A program made the position numbers and the translations under genes. The notes under the pieces are model-generated. The model saw only the letters and a list, made by a program, of their open reading frames with translations. It was not told the origin of the DNA and did no database searches. From DATFVA01 sp963745945 (GTDB lineage: Bacteria > Bacteroidota > Ignavibacteria > Ignavibacteriales > Ignavibacteriaceae), in NCBI GenBank assembly GCA_963745945.1, contig CAVUZG010000004.1, positions 1,054,001 to 1,118,000 of the forward strand: a stretch of DNA of 64,000 nucleotides, read 5' to 3'. Below, piece after piece: positions 17,055-27,373 of the stretch. Every line of letters starts with the position of its first letter. Positions within the stretch are counted from its first letter, which is position 1.

Positions 17055-18947
17055 TTTGTATTTAAATTATTTTTTTTTTGAAGACGCCTTTTAAGCTCTT
17101 CAATATCTTTGCTAACGGTTTGCCTGGTTTTTTCATCTTTAGTCAAAGTCATATATTTTTTGAAATATTCAAGTGATGACTCATAATCTTCCTTAATATA
17201 ATCTATTATAGCCAAATTACGATACGCCTCCCCAAAGGTTGAATCTAAATTAATTGTTTTAATAAATGCGTCCTCAGCTTCAGGTAATCTCCTTGTTTGT
17301 ACATAAGCAATCCCCAAATTAAAATATGCCAGCTTGTAATCCGGATTTTTATTAATAGCCTTGTAATAGAAATCAAGCGCTTGTTTAAATTGATGCTTTG
17401 CAGCGTAAGTATTGCCCAACAAAACATAAATATTTGCATCTGCTTTTAGTGAAAGTGCTTTGTGATAATCTGCTAGTGCCTCATCGTAATCCTGTTTTTC
17501 AAATAACGAATTTCCAAGATTTACAAATGCATCATAATTCGTAAAATTATATTTGGGAATCATAAAATTTGAACTAAGAACAAATAATAACATTATAGCT
17601 ATGGGGAGAACTAGCGGTTTATAGTTTTTTGATTTTAATACATTATAAACTTCCATAATACCAATCCCGGCAAATACAATAAATACGGGGGAAACAGCGA
17701 CACGGAATCGGCCTATGATGAAAAAAAGAATTGTAGCAACCAGATAAGTAAAAAGGAATATATAAATAAGGGAATACTTTTTTCGTTTTTTCCAGGTCAG
17801 TGTAAACCCAAATATTGAAACCAGAAAAATTATGAAAAAACCCGGCAGGGGTAACTTTAAAATCATTGAATAATTATCGGCAAAAAAAGCCGGATCCATA
17901 ACAGCCGACTGGGGAATTTCTTTGTTACTGAAAAAGAACAGAATTTTCTTACCGGTTAATTCAACCCATTTGATAGGCTCATGTTCAATAAAATCAAATC
18001 GATTTTTGCAACCAGAAAGTGGAGACATCTGAAGGTGATAAATTTTTACCAGTAAGTTTTTCCGCATACTTTCTTCCAGAAAGATCGCTAAAGAAATCAA
18101 AATCTTCGGGAGTTTTATAAATTCCGGTAGCATTATCGTTATTCCCAAGATAAAAGTTAATACCGCCGTTCGAAGAAATCGGAACAAAGTCATTGCCCAC
18201 ATAATAGTTTCTTGCTGTTATTAAAAGAACAGGTAAAATAGTTCCCAGCGAAAAATAAAGTAAAGATTTGTATAGTATTTTTTTTTGCTGAGATTTAATT
18301 ATTCTTATAAAAAACCAAACTAATAATACCGGAAATAGAAGTAAAATATTTGCACGGAAATATGAAGCAATACCGAGCAACAACCCGACCCAAAGCCACA
18401 TTTTTCTATTATCTTTTAGGTTTTTGCTGGTCAGAATAACCAAGAGTAATGAAAGAATAAAAACCTGGATTACCTCGAGTAAAATAGCACCGCTGTAGAA
18501 AATAAATAATGAAAAAACTGCCGCAAGTGCAGCAGCAAAATATCCTGCTTTTTGAGAATGGATGTTCTTTGCAACCTGATAAATAAGAATGATATTTACA
18601 GAGTTTATCACAATTTGTAGAAATCTTACAATTAAAATTGATTTACCGAATACGGCGAAGATTACAGCAAGGAAATAAGGATAACCCGGTGACATAAAAA
18701 ACACTTCATTACCTATCCAGTTTCCGGAAGCAATATTGTTCGCCAGATCGTAATATATTTTCGAATCGGAAAAAAGATTTTGAAAAAAGGGTGTGTTTTG
18801 GGTTTCTATTACATAAATAAATCGGAGTAAAAGTCCGGCAAAAAAAATAAGTGATAAATATTTATATTCCTCTTTAGAAAACATGCCTGATGAATGTTTA
18901 ACGGTGTCCGGCGGTTTACCCTGTTTTTTCTTTTTGGCAGCTTTCAT
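17051..18947 (-). CDS. GT39-type membrane glycosyltransferase fused to TPR repeats, broken by one +1 frameshift
   Basis: The N-terminal half (from 18947) is a multi-pass protein like ArnT/PMT glycosyltransferases that use lipid-linked sugars. It has FSDSKIYYDLANNI after the first helix (acidic loop), then MSPGYPYFLAVIF and about eight further hydrophobic segments. The second frame (to 17051) adds more helices and then four or five TPR units (e.g. NANIYVLLGNTYAAKHQFKQ-like and AYFNLGIAYVQTRRLPEA). Removing one T from the run at 18003-18007 joins them (FWLQNRFDFIEHEPIKW) into 631 residues. GT39-TPR fusions occur in environmental bacteria. The acceptor is unknown. Confidence 0.8.
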
Positions 18948-18956
18948 ATTAAAGGA

Positions 18957-19588
18957 TTAAAACTTATCTAACAAATCTTCAAATTTTATTTTACCTTCCC
19001 GTACCAATACCGGATGTGAATTACTCAAATCAATTAAAGTTGAAGCATTGATGAATGATTTTTTTTCCGTATAAAATATTGCATCTACATCTGATATAAA
19101 ATTATCCTTTATCTGGCTTATTTCTGTCAGTGGTTCCATATTGCTTTTATTAACACTGGTTGAGATAAGAGGCATTTTTATTTGCTGTAAAAGCTTCAGG
19201 CAAAATCGATGGTGCGGAATTCTGAATGCAGCCGTTTCTGATGAAGAATACTCTGGGTTTTTTTATTTAGATTCAAAATAACCGAAACCGGGTTCGGCCA
19301 AATTGCTAAAAGAAAATCGAGATGTTTTTCATTTCGTATATCTACATATTTCATAAGAGTATCAATACTATCCAGTAAGAGTATAAAAGGTTTCGAATTT
19401 TGCCTTCCTTTAATATCTTCAATTCTCTTTACAACATCTTCATTGAAGGGATTTGCCCCAAATCCATAAATGGTATCGGTTGGATAGATAAATACAGTTC
19501 CTTCAAGATAATATTTTTTTGCTTTTTCAATTGCTATGTCCAGTTTCCTATCAATATTAATAACTTCAGCTGTTTTGGTATCAATCAT
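18957..19588 (-). CDS. Sua5/YciO/YrdC-family protein, broken by one -1 frameshift
   Basis: The family includes L-threonylcarbamoyladenylate synthase, which acts in t6A tRNA modification. The first frame holds GTVFIYPTDTIYGFGANPFN near residue 30 and KPFILLL near 66, both typical. The second holds MPLISTSVN, the conserved nucleotide/threonine-site block. Adding one base near 19245 gives SSETAAFRIP followed by LKLLQQIKMPLISTS and a protein of 210 residues, the size of single-domain YrdC proteins. Whether it is the cell's essential TsaC or a YciO-like paralogue cannot be told. Confidence 0.85.
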
Positions 19589-20600
19589 TAATCATTTCCT
19601 TCATTTTTGATATTACAATTTCAGGTTTCAATTTATAACCGCAATCAAAAGTATTTAGCGGACATTTTATATATCCATGAATTCCACATGGTTTACAAAA
19701 TAATTCATCAAAGGATAAAAAATAACTTTTTTTGTTATATGGATAAAATCCAAAATCGGGAACTGTAGAACAGTAAAGCATCAAAACCGGAATATCAGCA
19801 CACATCCCAAGGTGAGCCGGAGCTGAATCATTTGATATAAGGATTTTCATGTTTTTAAGAAATGCGATACTTTCAATAAGTGTAAATTTACCTGCAACTG
19901 ATTCCACTTTATCGCCCGATTTATGAGCAAGTTCTTCACAGATTTTTTCGTCTTTTTCTCCACCAATCAGAAAAACCCTATCATAATTTTCAGTTAAATT
20001 TTCTATCACTTTTTCAAAATACTCCGGTGGATATATTTTTGTATTCCATACACTTCCAGGAGCTACTGCTGCAAAATTAGAATTACCATCAAAACCTTTG
20101 AAAAAATTTAAAACTCTATTTTCTATTTCCATTGGAATTGATAATTCCGGCAGTATTTTCCAATTGTCGTCGGATACTGAAAATTCAATTAACCGAAGAT
20201 TTCTTTCAACCTCATGAATCGCTGATCCGTATTCTGCCAGATGCTTATAAATATGCATCAAACTATTAGTATCAAATCCATAAGTTTCCTTCACTCCTGA
20301 AAGCATAACAATCAATGAAGTCCTTAACGAACGGTGAGGTGAGTAAATTCTCGAGTATTTTTTAAGTTTAAGAAATCCGGCAAATTTATAAACCTGATAT
20401 ATAGAACTATGTTTTCCACCTTTATCTAAAATATGAACCTCATTAACGACAGAAGAATGATTAAATATTACCGCCGTTTCAGGTTTTGCTACAACATCAA
20501 TTAAACAATCCGGATTAGTTTCTTTAAGTTTTTGAATCATTGGTAAAGTAAGGATTGCATCACCAATAAAAGCAGTTTGTATTACCAGAAATTTTTCCAT
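19581..20600 (-). CDS. Glycosyltransferase family 9 (heptosyltransferase-like)
   Basis: This roughly 339-residue GT-B enzyme of the ADP-heptose:LPS heptosyltransferase family acts at the cytoplasmic face on lipid A-core. It has QTAFIGDAILTLPMI near the N-terminus, APGSVWNTKIYPPEYF at the start of the C-terminal domain, and SNDSAPAHLGMC with the conserved D-SAP/MH-like site. I chose the ATG at 20600, which overlaps the upstream stop as TAATG and has GGTGG eight bases before. The ATG at 20612 is in frame but inside the previous gene. A Cys-rich end (CKPCGIHGYIKCPLNTFDC) is notable. Confidence 0.9.
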   Translation of the reverse strand: MEKFLVIQTAFIGDAILTLPMIQKLKETNPDCLIDVVAKPETAVIFNHSSVVNEVHILDKGGKHSSIYQVYKFAGFLKLKKYSRIYSPHRSLRTSLIVMLSGVKETYGFDTNSLMHIYKHLAEYGSAIHEVERNLRLIEFSVSDDNWKILPELSIPMEIENRVLNFFKGFDGNSNFAAVAPGSVWNTKIYPPEYFEKVIENLTENYDRVFLIGGEKDEKICEELAHKSGDKVESVAGKFTLIESIAFLKNMKILISNDSAPAHLGMCADIPVLMLYCSTVPDFGFYPYNKKSYFLSFDELFCKPCGIHGYIKCPLNTFDCGYKLKPEIVISKMKEMIND

Positions 20601-21469
20601 TAATATTTCCACCTTTTATGCATCCAGAACCATTGTTCAGGATATTCTCTTATAAATTCTTCAAGATAATTTTTATGTCTTCTGGTTAATTCTATAATTT
20701 TTTCATCTTCATCCTCAGGAAGATTTTCTTTACTAACTTCATAAATTATTGTTTTATAAGTATAGTCTTTCTGCCTGACCGGTATACCGTACAATAAGGG
20801 AGATCCTGTTTTTAGAGCAAGGATTGCCGGGCCTGCAAAAAAAAGTGCCGGTCTGCCCATAAAATCAAGTTTTAATCCTTCTTTCGGTCCTCGCTGATCA
20901 GCAACCATAGCAACAATATTTTTATTTACAAGTTCCTTATATACCTGCCTGATTGAAATTCCGGAAGGGACAATTTTATTAATCCATTTTGTACGGACAT
21001 CCTCAAGCCATTTTGTAACATAAGGATTTCTTTGAGGTTTTATTACAACATTAAACGGAATTCCAATCTGGAGACTAACAGAAAGAGCAATATACTCCCA
21101 GTTTCCAAAATGTGCAGAAAGCAAAATTACACCTTTATTCCTCTTGTATTGCTCAACAATAAACCCGGGGTTTTCACATTTGACCATGTCTTGCATTGCT
21201 TCTTTTTTAATTCCGGGAATTGCTAATAATTCTATCAATGTTATTGAGAAACTTCTATAACATTGAAAGGCGATTTTGTAAATTCTTTTAGTGGGATAAT
21301 CGGGAAAGGAATTGGTAAGATTTTCTATTACCGTTTTTTTTCTGATTGGTATCAAATAAAAAAATATCAGTGCAACCAGAACGGATAGACGTCTTGATAT
21401 TTGTAAGCCTACAATGCGAATAAGAATACTAAAAAAAATAAAAAGAATATATTCTACTTTATTCTGCAA
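20600..21469 (-). CDS. LpxL/HtrB-family lipid A acyltransferase
   Basis: This 289-residue protein has one N-terminal membrane segment and the catalytic motif SAHFGNWEYIALS (H-x4-E) near residue 118, then VADQRGP near 192. It is expected to transfer a secondary acyl chain to lipid A or a similar acceptor at the inner membrane. It is coupled to the GT9 gene by a 1-bp stop/start overlap, consistent with an LPS-assembly pair. It heads the long minus-strand run that continues toward the ATP synthase genes. Confidence 0.92.
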   Translation of the reverse strand: MQNKVEYILFIFFSILIRIVGLQISRRLSVLVALIFFYLIPIRKKTVIENLTNSFPDYPTKRIYKIAFQCYRSFSITLIELLAIPGIKKEAMQDMVKCENPGFIVEQYKRNKGVILLSAHFGNWEYIALSVSLQIGIPFNVVIKPQRNPYVTKWLEDVRTKWINKIVPSGISIRQVYKELVNKNIVAMVADQRGPKEGLKLDFMGRPALFFAGPAILALKTGSPLLYGIPVRQKDYTYKTIIYEVSKENLPEDEDEKIIELTRRHKNYLEEFIREYPEQWFWMHKRWKY

Positions 21470-21551
21470 ATCGATAACTAAAAATTGAAGGAAAATCTTA
21501 GCTTTAAAAATACGGAAGATAAGTTACTTAATGAAAGGTTATTAAATGGAA

Positions 21552-21575
21552 AAAGGAGTTGAGGTCAACTCCTTT
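21552..21575 (-). terminator. Rho-independent terminator after the GWxTD gene
   Basis: A perfect 10-bp stem (AAAGGAGTTG with CAACTCCTTT) and 4-base loop lie just after the stop at 21584. A T-rich tract follows on the minus strand. This separates the envelope block from the LpxL gene downstream. Confidence 0.85.
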
Positions 21576-21583
21576 ATAAAAAT

Positions 21584-22951
21584 TTAATGAGTACTAATTT
21601 TTCTTTGCCAATCAGGATCCGAAAGTTCGCCACGTTTTGAGGAGTTAACTAAAGTATAATCGGAAAATCCTGTCAGGTCAGCGAATATAAAAACAACTCC
21701 GCCCTCAAGATCATTGTAATGCCATATTTCGTAGGGCTTTGTATCAACCTGGTTAGGATATCTCTCAATTTCACTTGGTTCTCCATAAATCAATAGTACT
21801 CTACCCCGATCTGTTTTCCATCCTTTTCTCTGAATATTTGTAAACTGAGCATTAGCTTTTTTTACTCTTTCAAAGTATTGTCTTTTATATTCATTTACAG
21901 GTGTATCAGGGCTTAGATCACGTGCTTTCCAGAAATCGAATAAAAATTTTCTTTTTGCATCCTCACTCTTAAGTGCTTTCCATTGATCTTTTTCCTGTTT
22001 AATTGCAAGGTATTTTGATTCATCAAATACCTCGTTTAATTCTTCTTCAGACATTGATGCAAATTCTGAAGTGAGTACGCTATTATCAACTGAAATAACA
22101 GGAGTAGTATCTATAACACTCGGATTGTAAATAAATATTTTCTTAGTAGAATAAACTGTCAGGTTTTTCGCACTATCAGTTGCTGCATCAACCAGAGTAT
22201 AAGTTCCGGAGGGAAATTTTGAAATATTTATTGCTTCCACATCTACGGCTGATGCATGATCTCTTGGAAACTGTCTTGATTTTTTAAAAACAGACTTATT
22301 ATTAGAATTCAAAAGAAGATGATCTATTCTAAGAAATTTAGACTGCGGATCAATATTTAAATTATAAATCTCCGAATAGAAATAAAGCACGGGAACTTCC
22401 TGACCAAAAATACCGCTCGGGTTAGGAATTATTTCATAGGTGTTTTTATAGAACATGGATTTTTCCTGATCGGATTGCCGGATCATAGAAGCGATTTCAA
22501 GATCACTGATGGAAAATCTGTCATGCGGCAATTTAGAAATAGTAAGAGAAAAAGACATACTGTCAATTTTATCCATATCATTGCCGTCTACACCGCTCAA
22601 TGTACAATTATATTCACCTAATGGAATTACAAAACCCAGATTTCCGGTAAAAGATTTCTGATTATCTTCAGAAAGACTGTCTGCAATAATATTCTGAAAC
22701 TGATAATTCTTATCGACCAGAACGGTTGAATTATCTTTATTCACGATTTTAACATTTAAAATGCCTTTAACAGTAAGTTGATTATCAGTTTGAACCTGTT
22801 TCAACTGTGGTTGATAAAATGAATAATAGATTTCAACATAATTGCTGGAATCATTATAGAAAAATCTGGAAAAGTCAAAATCAACTTTAAAGGTCTGCGC
22901 CCCAAGAATTGCAGTGTAACATAAAACGATAAATAAAAAGAGTCTTTTCAT
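21584..22951 (-). CDS. GWxTD-domain exported protein
   Basis: The protein has about 455 residues and a signal peptide (MKRLFLFIVLCYTAILGAQ). Its C-terminal GWxTD domain shows NIQRKGWKTDRGRVLLIYGE near residue 385, then YEIWHYNDLEGGVVFIFAD. GWxTD proteins are frequent in Bacteroidota, Ignavibacteria and Acidobacteria, often beside outer-membrane or secretion genes, and their function is unknown. The start is taken at the ATG at 22951. An upstream in-frame TTG at 22960 would add three residues. It lies downstream of porV but a terminator separates them. Confidence 0.88.
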   Translation of the reverse strand: MKRLFLFIVLCYTAILGAQTFKVDFDFSRFFYNDSSNYVEIYYSFYQPQLKQVQTDNQLTVKGILNVKIVNKDNSTVLVDKNYQFQNIIADSLSEDNQKSFTGNLGFVIPLGEYNCTLSGVDGNDMDKIDSMSFSLTISKLPHDRFSISDLEIASMIRQSDQEKSMFYKNTYEIIPNPSGIFGQEVPVLYFYSEIYNLNIDPQSKFLRIDHLLLNSNNKSVFKKSRQFPRDHASAVDVEAINISKFPSGTYTLVDAATDSAKNLTVYSTKKIFIYNPSVIDTTPVISVDNSVLTSEFASMSEEELNEVFDESKYLAIKQEKDQWKALKSEDAKRKFLFDFWKARDLSPDTPVNEYKRQYFERVKKANAQFTNIQRKGWKTDRGRVLLIYGEPSEIERYPNQVDTKPYEIWHYNDLEGGVVFIFADLTGFSDYTLVNSSKRGELSDPDWQRKISTH

Positions 22952-22962
22952 GGCGTTCAATA

Positions 22963-22988
22963 AAAAAGGCTGGCGTACCAGCCTTTTT
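22963..22988 (-). terminator. Rho-independent terminator after the PorV-like gene
   Basis: A perfect 11-bp stem (AAAAAGGCTGG with CCAGCCTTTTT) has a CGTA loop and its own U-tract on either strand. It lies 21 bp after the stop at 23010 and just before the GWxTD start, so some read-through may feed the next gene. Confidence 0.9.
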
Positions 22989-23009
22989 AAATAGTTAATA
23001 GATGGTTTA

Positions 23010-24047
23010 CTAAAATCCTAATTTGATCGAAAACATATGATTAGCGTCAAAATATCTGGCCCATCGATAAGCATAATCAACAGTAATGCTAACACTTGAT
23101 TGAATATTTATTCCCGCGCCGAAAGTAGGACCGAAAAGAGATTCTTCCGGATCACCTGCAGCATCAGGTTGATAAGCATAACCACCGCGAACCGCAAACA
23201 TATTCTTGAAAGAAAATTCTGCAGCAGCTCTGTATTCATCATTAGCAAAATTATTATTCTGGAATGATGTAATTATCAAAGCTTTATAGTCATCCGAAAA
23301 ATGTCTTTCATAAGATAACCCAAGTTCAAGCTGGGAAGGTAATTCAAAGCTTGCAGCCTGTATCTGGTATTTCTCAGTACCTCTGTTAGATGAATTATCA
23401 ACAGCATTACGCAGTAAATCCGGTCCGTCAAATGACATCTGCGGGCCGAAGTTTTTTAAAACCACACCGAGATTTAATCCTTCAATTTCAGCAATTCCGC
23501 TATATTGTACACCTACATCTAGTGAAACACCGCTGGCACTGGTACGAACTATTTTTTCTGAAACAAGATTAACATTTACTCCAACCCTTATTCTATCAGT
23601 TAAAGTATTAGAATACGTTAATCCTAAAGTAACGAATGTTGGTGAGAACGTAGCACCTGTACCATATGGGTTCTCAGTAGTTGTAACTGGAATATCCCCG
23701 AAATCGAGAGATTTAATGCTGAAACCCAATGCTCCAAATCCTTCAAAATTAACTCCTATAGCTGCGTAGGAAATTCCAATATCAGCTATATAATTCATAT
23801 AGGTAAACAAAGCTTCAGTACTATTTGTTGTAGCACTTAAACCGGCGGGATTGTAGTAGATGGCATCTACTCCGCTTATCCCTGAAACATAACTACCGCT
23901 AAATGCCAAACCTCTGGCGCCAACTGGTATCAGCAATTCCTGAGCTCCGGCAGTGCCGTTACGTTTACCACCACTTGCAAATACCTCTGCTATCATGAAG
24001 AGAAATAGCAACGATATTTTTAATATTCTAGTAAATTTTTTATACAT
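23010..24047 (-). CDS. PorV/PorQ-family outer-membrane protein
   Basis: This roughly 345-residue beta-barrel has a signal peptide (KISLLFLFMIAEVFAS). The family opening GAQELLIPVGARGLAFSG is followed by DAIYYNPAGL near residue 65, and the protein ends in aromatic-rich strands closing with MFSIKLGF. PorV-type barrels shuttle type IX secretion substrates from the translocon to the sortase, and other members are general FadL-like barrels. The adjacent T9SS cargo gene supports a secretion role. The ATG at 24047 has GGAG seven bases upstream, better than the TTG at 24053. Confidence 0.9.
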   Translation of the reverse strand: MYKKFTRILKISLLFLFMIAEVFASGGKRNGTAGAQELLIPVGARGLAFSGSYVSGISGVDAIYYNPAGLSATTNSTEALFTYMNYIADIGISYAAIGVNFEGFGALGFSIKSLDFGDIPVTTTENPYGTGATFSPTFVTLGLTYSNTLTDRIRVGVNVNLVSEKIVRTSASGVSLDVGVQYSGIAEIEGLNLGVVLKNFGPQMSFDGPDLLRNAVDNSSNRGTEKYQIQAASFELPSQLELGLSYERHFSDDYKALIITSFQNNNFANDEYRAAAEFSFKNMFAVRGGYAYQPDAAGDPEESLFGPTFGAGINIQSSVSITVDYAYRWARYFDANHMFSIKLGF

Positions 24048-24082
24048 CTTCAATCTCCTTATTATAAAATGATTATAGAAAA

Positions 24083-24104
24083 AGAGGGAGGGTAAACTCC
24101 CTCT
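24083..24104 (-). terminator. Rho-independent terminator after the large T9SS cargo gene
   Basis: An 8-bp stem (AGAGGGAG with CTCCCTCT) has a 6-base loop and is followed by TTTTT on the minus strand. It lies 3 bp past the stop at 24108. Confidence 0.85.
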
Positions 24105-24107
24105 AAA

Positions 24108-27100
24108 TTATAATCTATCAATAAATTGAGTTTCCATTATAACGGCTAACTTCATAATTTTTGTTCCAACGCCGGGTAAATCCAGATAAGCGAGGTAAAC
24201 ACCGCTGGCAACTGGTAGCCCATCTTTATTTCTCAAATCCCAGTCAAGATACTGTGAGTTATCATTTTTATCGAGTCTCTTTATAAACACACCCGATAAA
24301 GAATAAATTCTTATAGTAACACTGCTGGGGAGATTTGTAAATCGCATAAATCTCTGGTACTTATCTCTTTCAAGAGAGTTTGCACCAAAATATGGATTAG
24401 GGAAAACACTTATCTGTTTTAGATTAGTTTTCGCCAGATTCAAATCATTAAGTTGAGAAGCCTCTACTTTACCGGTGAACTCATCACCTTCACTTAATGG
24501 TTTGTACGTTTGAATTTTAATTACCGTGCCTTCAGCCGGTTTCTCTCCATCAATAACAAAATTATTAAGGACAATAGAAGGTGGAGAAACTGAACCGGAG
24601 GTATTTGGTAATGGCTCAGAATAAGGAGTAGTTCCTTTGTATGCAAAAACAGGTTCCCATTGTCCGAATGTGTTTTGAGACCAATTGAAATCACGCTGAG
24701 TAGTATCAAGTGATTTTACATAAAGTCTCTTTTCATAGTCATACCGTGTTGTACCAACATCATATACTTCAAACGGAACTCTGTCCTGCGCAAGAGTATC
24801 ATCTGCAAATCCTATTATACCAGTAGTCCTGTGTATCGAATAATACTGACTTCCTCCTGCGGTAAATCTTATTTCATAATCATTGAGTCCAATACCATCC
24901 CTGGCGTTAATATTCTGTAAAGGTTTAGTATCACGGTTGCCATAAGTTGTTATCATCCATTGCTTAGAGGAATTCAAATTATTAAAAACATCCACCGGTT
25001 CAGCCAGATCCTGTCCTCCGGGACCTTTTACCTCCGTAATGCCTTTAACCATACCTTTCCAGGACGGTTGTTTATATTTCAAATATTGAAGTGAATCATA
25101 GCCAATATTATAAATTAATGGCATGAATCCATCTATAACAACATTACCAGTAGTATCAGATGCCACTATTTTAGGGATGTAGTTATCTTTATTATCAAGG
25201 TAATAACTGACAAATTTATTTGCATCCTTAAGTAATGTATCTCCGGTAGTTACATCAATAATATCATATTTAAGATTAGGAACGGTATCTTTAAATACCA
25301 CTTTATAATCATGACCAGTAAGTGCAGTCGGATCGATTATCTTAAATCTCACTCTTCCATCACCTCTGCCGGAAACCTGATCGAGGTAAACAGAATTTCC
25401 CTGCTCATAAGAATAATTTTCATTAATTCCCCTGATACCCGGAAATATTTCCATAATAACTGGCGGACTTTCTAAAACAGGAGGATCGCTATAAGGAGAA
25501 TAACCATATGCGGTTACAGAAAAATAATAAGGGTTTCCATCGTATAATGGTCCGTTAGTATACAAGTCCTTATTAATGGTTATGCTTCTCCGTAATCCTG
25601 TATTATCTGAAGTTAAAAACGGGTCCATATTAACAGGTGTACCGTTAACATTTAAGTAGAAATATTGATAATTCCAGATATTTGCTACCGAATCAACAAT
25701 ATCATAAGAAGCAACGAGTCGCGGATCATTTCCGGTTATATCTTTATACTGATAGACACGGTAACCCTGGAAATCAAAATATCTATTATTTACAGGTATT
25801 ATAATCTCCTGACCGTTAACTTTTAATCTGATAGTATCCGGAACCAAAGGATCGAATTCATGATAAGATTCAGCGTTATTCTCCCACCACAAAGTAATGG
25901 CTCTGTCCTGAGATAGTTGGTGTACAACCGGATTGTCAGGAGACGGGGTTAAATGGAAATCGAGATCATAAGCAATCTGAGCCGCAGCATCTTTTTGTTT
26001 TAACTGCGTAATACTTTGTATATTGTCTCCACCAATAGCTATTACCAAACCAACAACTACTTCCTGTGTATCACCCGGAGCCATATCAAAAGGTCCTGAG
26101 GCCATAAAATGTCTTCTATCTCCTGGAGCCGGTCTGCCGGCCCATCCTGGACCTTCATACCAACCAGTCCCTGCAACAGGATCACCAGCAAGAACAAACT
26201 TTACAGCTTCACCAGTGTTTGGATCTATAAATGGCTGTCCATCCCAAACAAATCCCTGCATATAATTATAAAACTGAACTGATCCCTGCGGTAAACCTAA
26301 ATCAGGATCTGCGTATACTGAACTTCCATTTATATAAAATGCGAAATGCAGTCATTGGAAGATTTTTATATCCATGTCTCCATGTTCCAAGAAATTTTCC
26401 ACTATCTGTAGCAGTTCCCTGAACGATAGGACCCTGGAAGAAATCATATCCTATAGCGGGAGGTGGTGAACCATATATTGCATCACTGGTGGTACCATTA
26501 TAAGTATACCCCAAACTTAGTGTAGTGTCGCAGCCTGTGTAATCATCATTTGCATCGCCAAGATCGGTATCGGACCAATAACCAACTATCATATCTTTAA
26601 GTGTATTCTGTCCTTTATTTATAAATTTGAACTTTTCGAACACCATATCACCTAAGGCACCTGTTCGATTAAATCCGAATACTGTTGACTGAACTTCCAT
26701 TCCCATTGGAAGAGTTCCATATAAGAATGTAGTTCTTGCCGGATCCAGATCGTTAGAAACGTACCATAGAACTTCATCACCAACAAATTTTGGCTGATCT
26801 ACTCCACGTGTGAAAACTCCATCGCCATCCACATCTTCCCAGGGAGCTCCATCCTCAACCGGCCATTCATTATAATCTTTTTCATATTGATCTTTAACCG
26901 GACCAGAAGGTAATGACTGCCATCCTTTCCTGATTTTGTATACTCTGTATTTATCAAGATCAGGATTGTCAGCAGTTCCATCATCTAAAATCTTACCGGC
27001 CTGTAATCCGTGTCTATATGTACTGCCACCTACTCTTATTTCACGTCCGATTTTGGCGCCCCAAAGTAAACCATCCTCAAAAATGGCTCCTTTAGTTGCG

Positions 27101-27330
27101 TTAGGGCCTCCCGGCCAGAAGAATCCCTGTCCATCAGTGGTAGGACTATGAGAACCATCTCCATTATTAGATATCCACATGAATATCTGGTTAATAGAGA
27201 TATAATTATAATTATCATTTGCGGTTATCTTTTTAGTACCGTTGTTTTTATCTTCTCCTTTGAACCCCAGGGAAGCCAGGATAAGAAAGAAGACAAAACA
27301 AGTTAATAACCCGATTATTTTTTTGTTCAT
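24108..27330 (-). CDS. Large T9SS-exported protein, broken by one +1 frameshift
   Basis: The first frame has a signal-like N-terminus (MNKKIIGLLTCFVFFLILAS) and surface-type sequence. The second frame ends with a type IX-like C-terminal domain (ISVFPNPYFGANSLERDKYQ, then RIYSLSGVFIKRL, DGLPVASGVYLAYLDLPG). Removing one base in the AAA at 26344-26346 joins them (MTAFAFYINGSSVYADPDLG) and restores one protein of about 1073 residues. No enzymatic domain is evident. Long secreted proteins beside TonB receptors are often T9SS cargo of unknown use. The start at 27330 is preferred because GGAG lies just upstream. The ATG at 27342 sits inside that signal. Confidence 0.8.
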
Positions 27331-27373
27331 TTTAAACTCCATTTAATTTCAGATAGCATAACATTCAGCTTTA

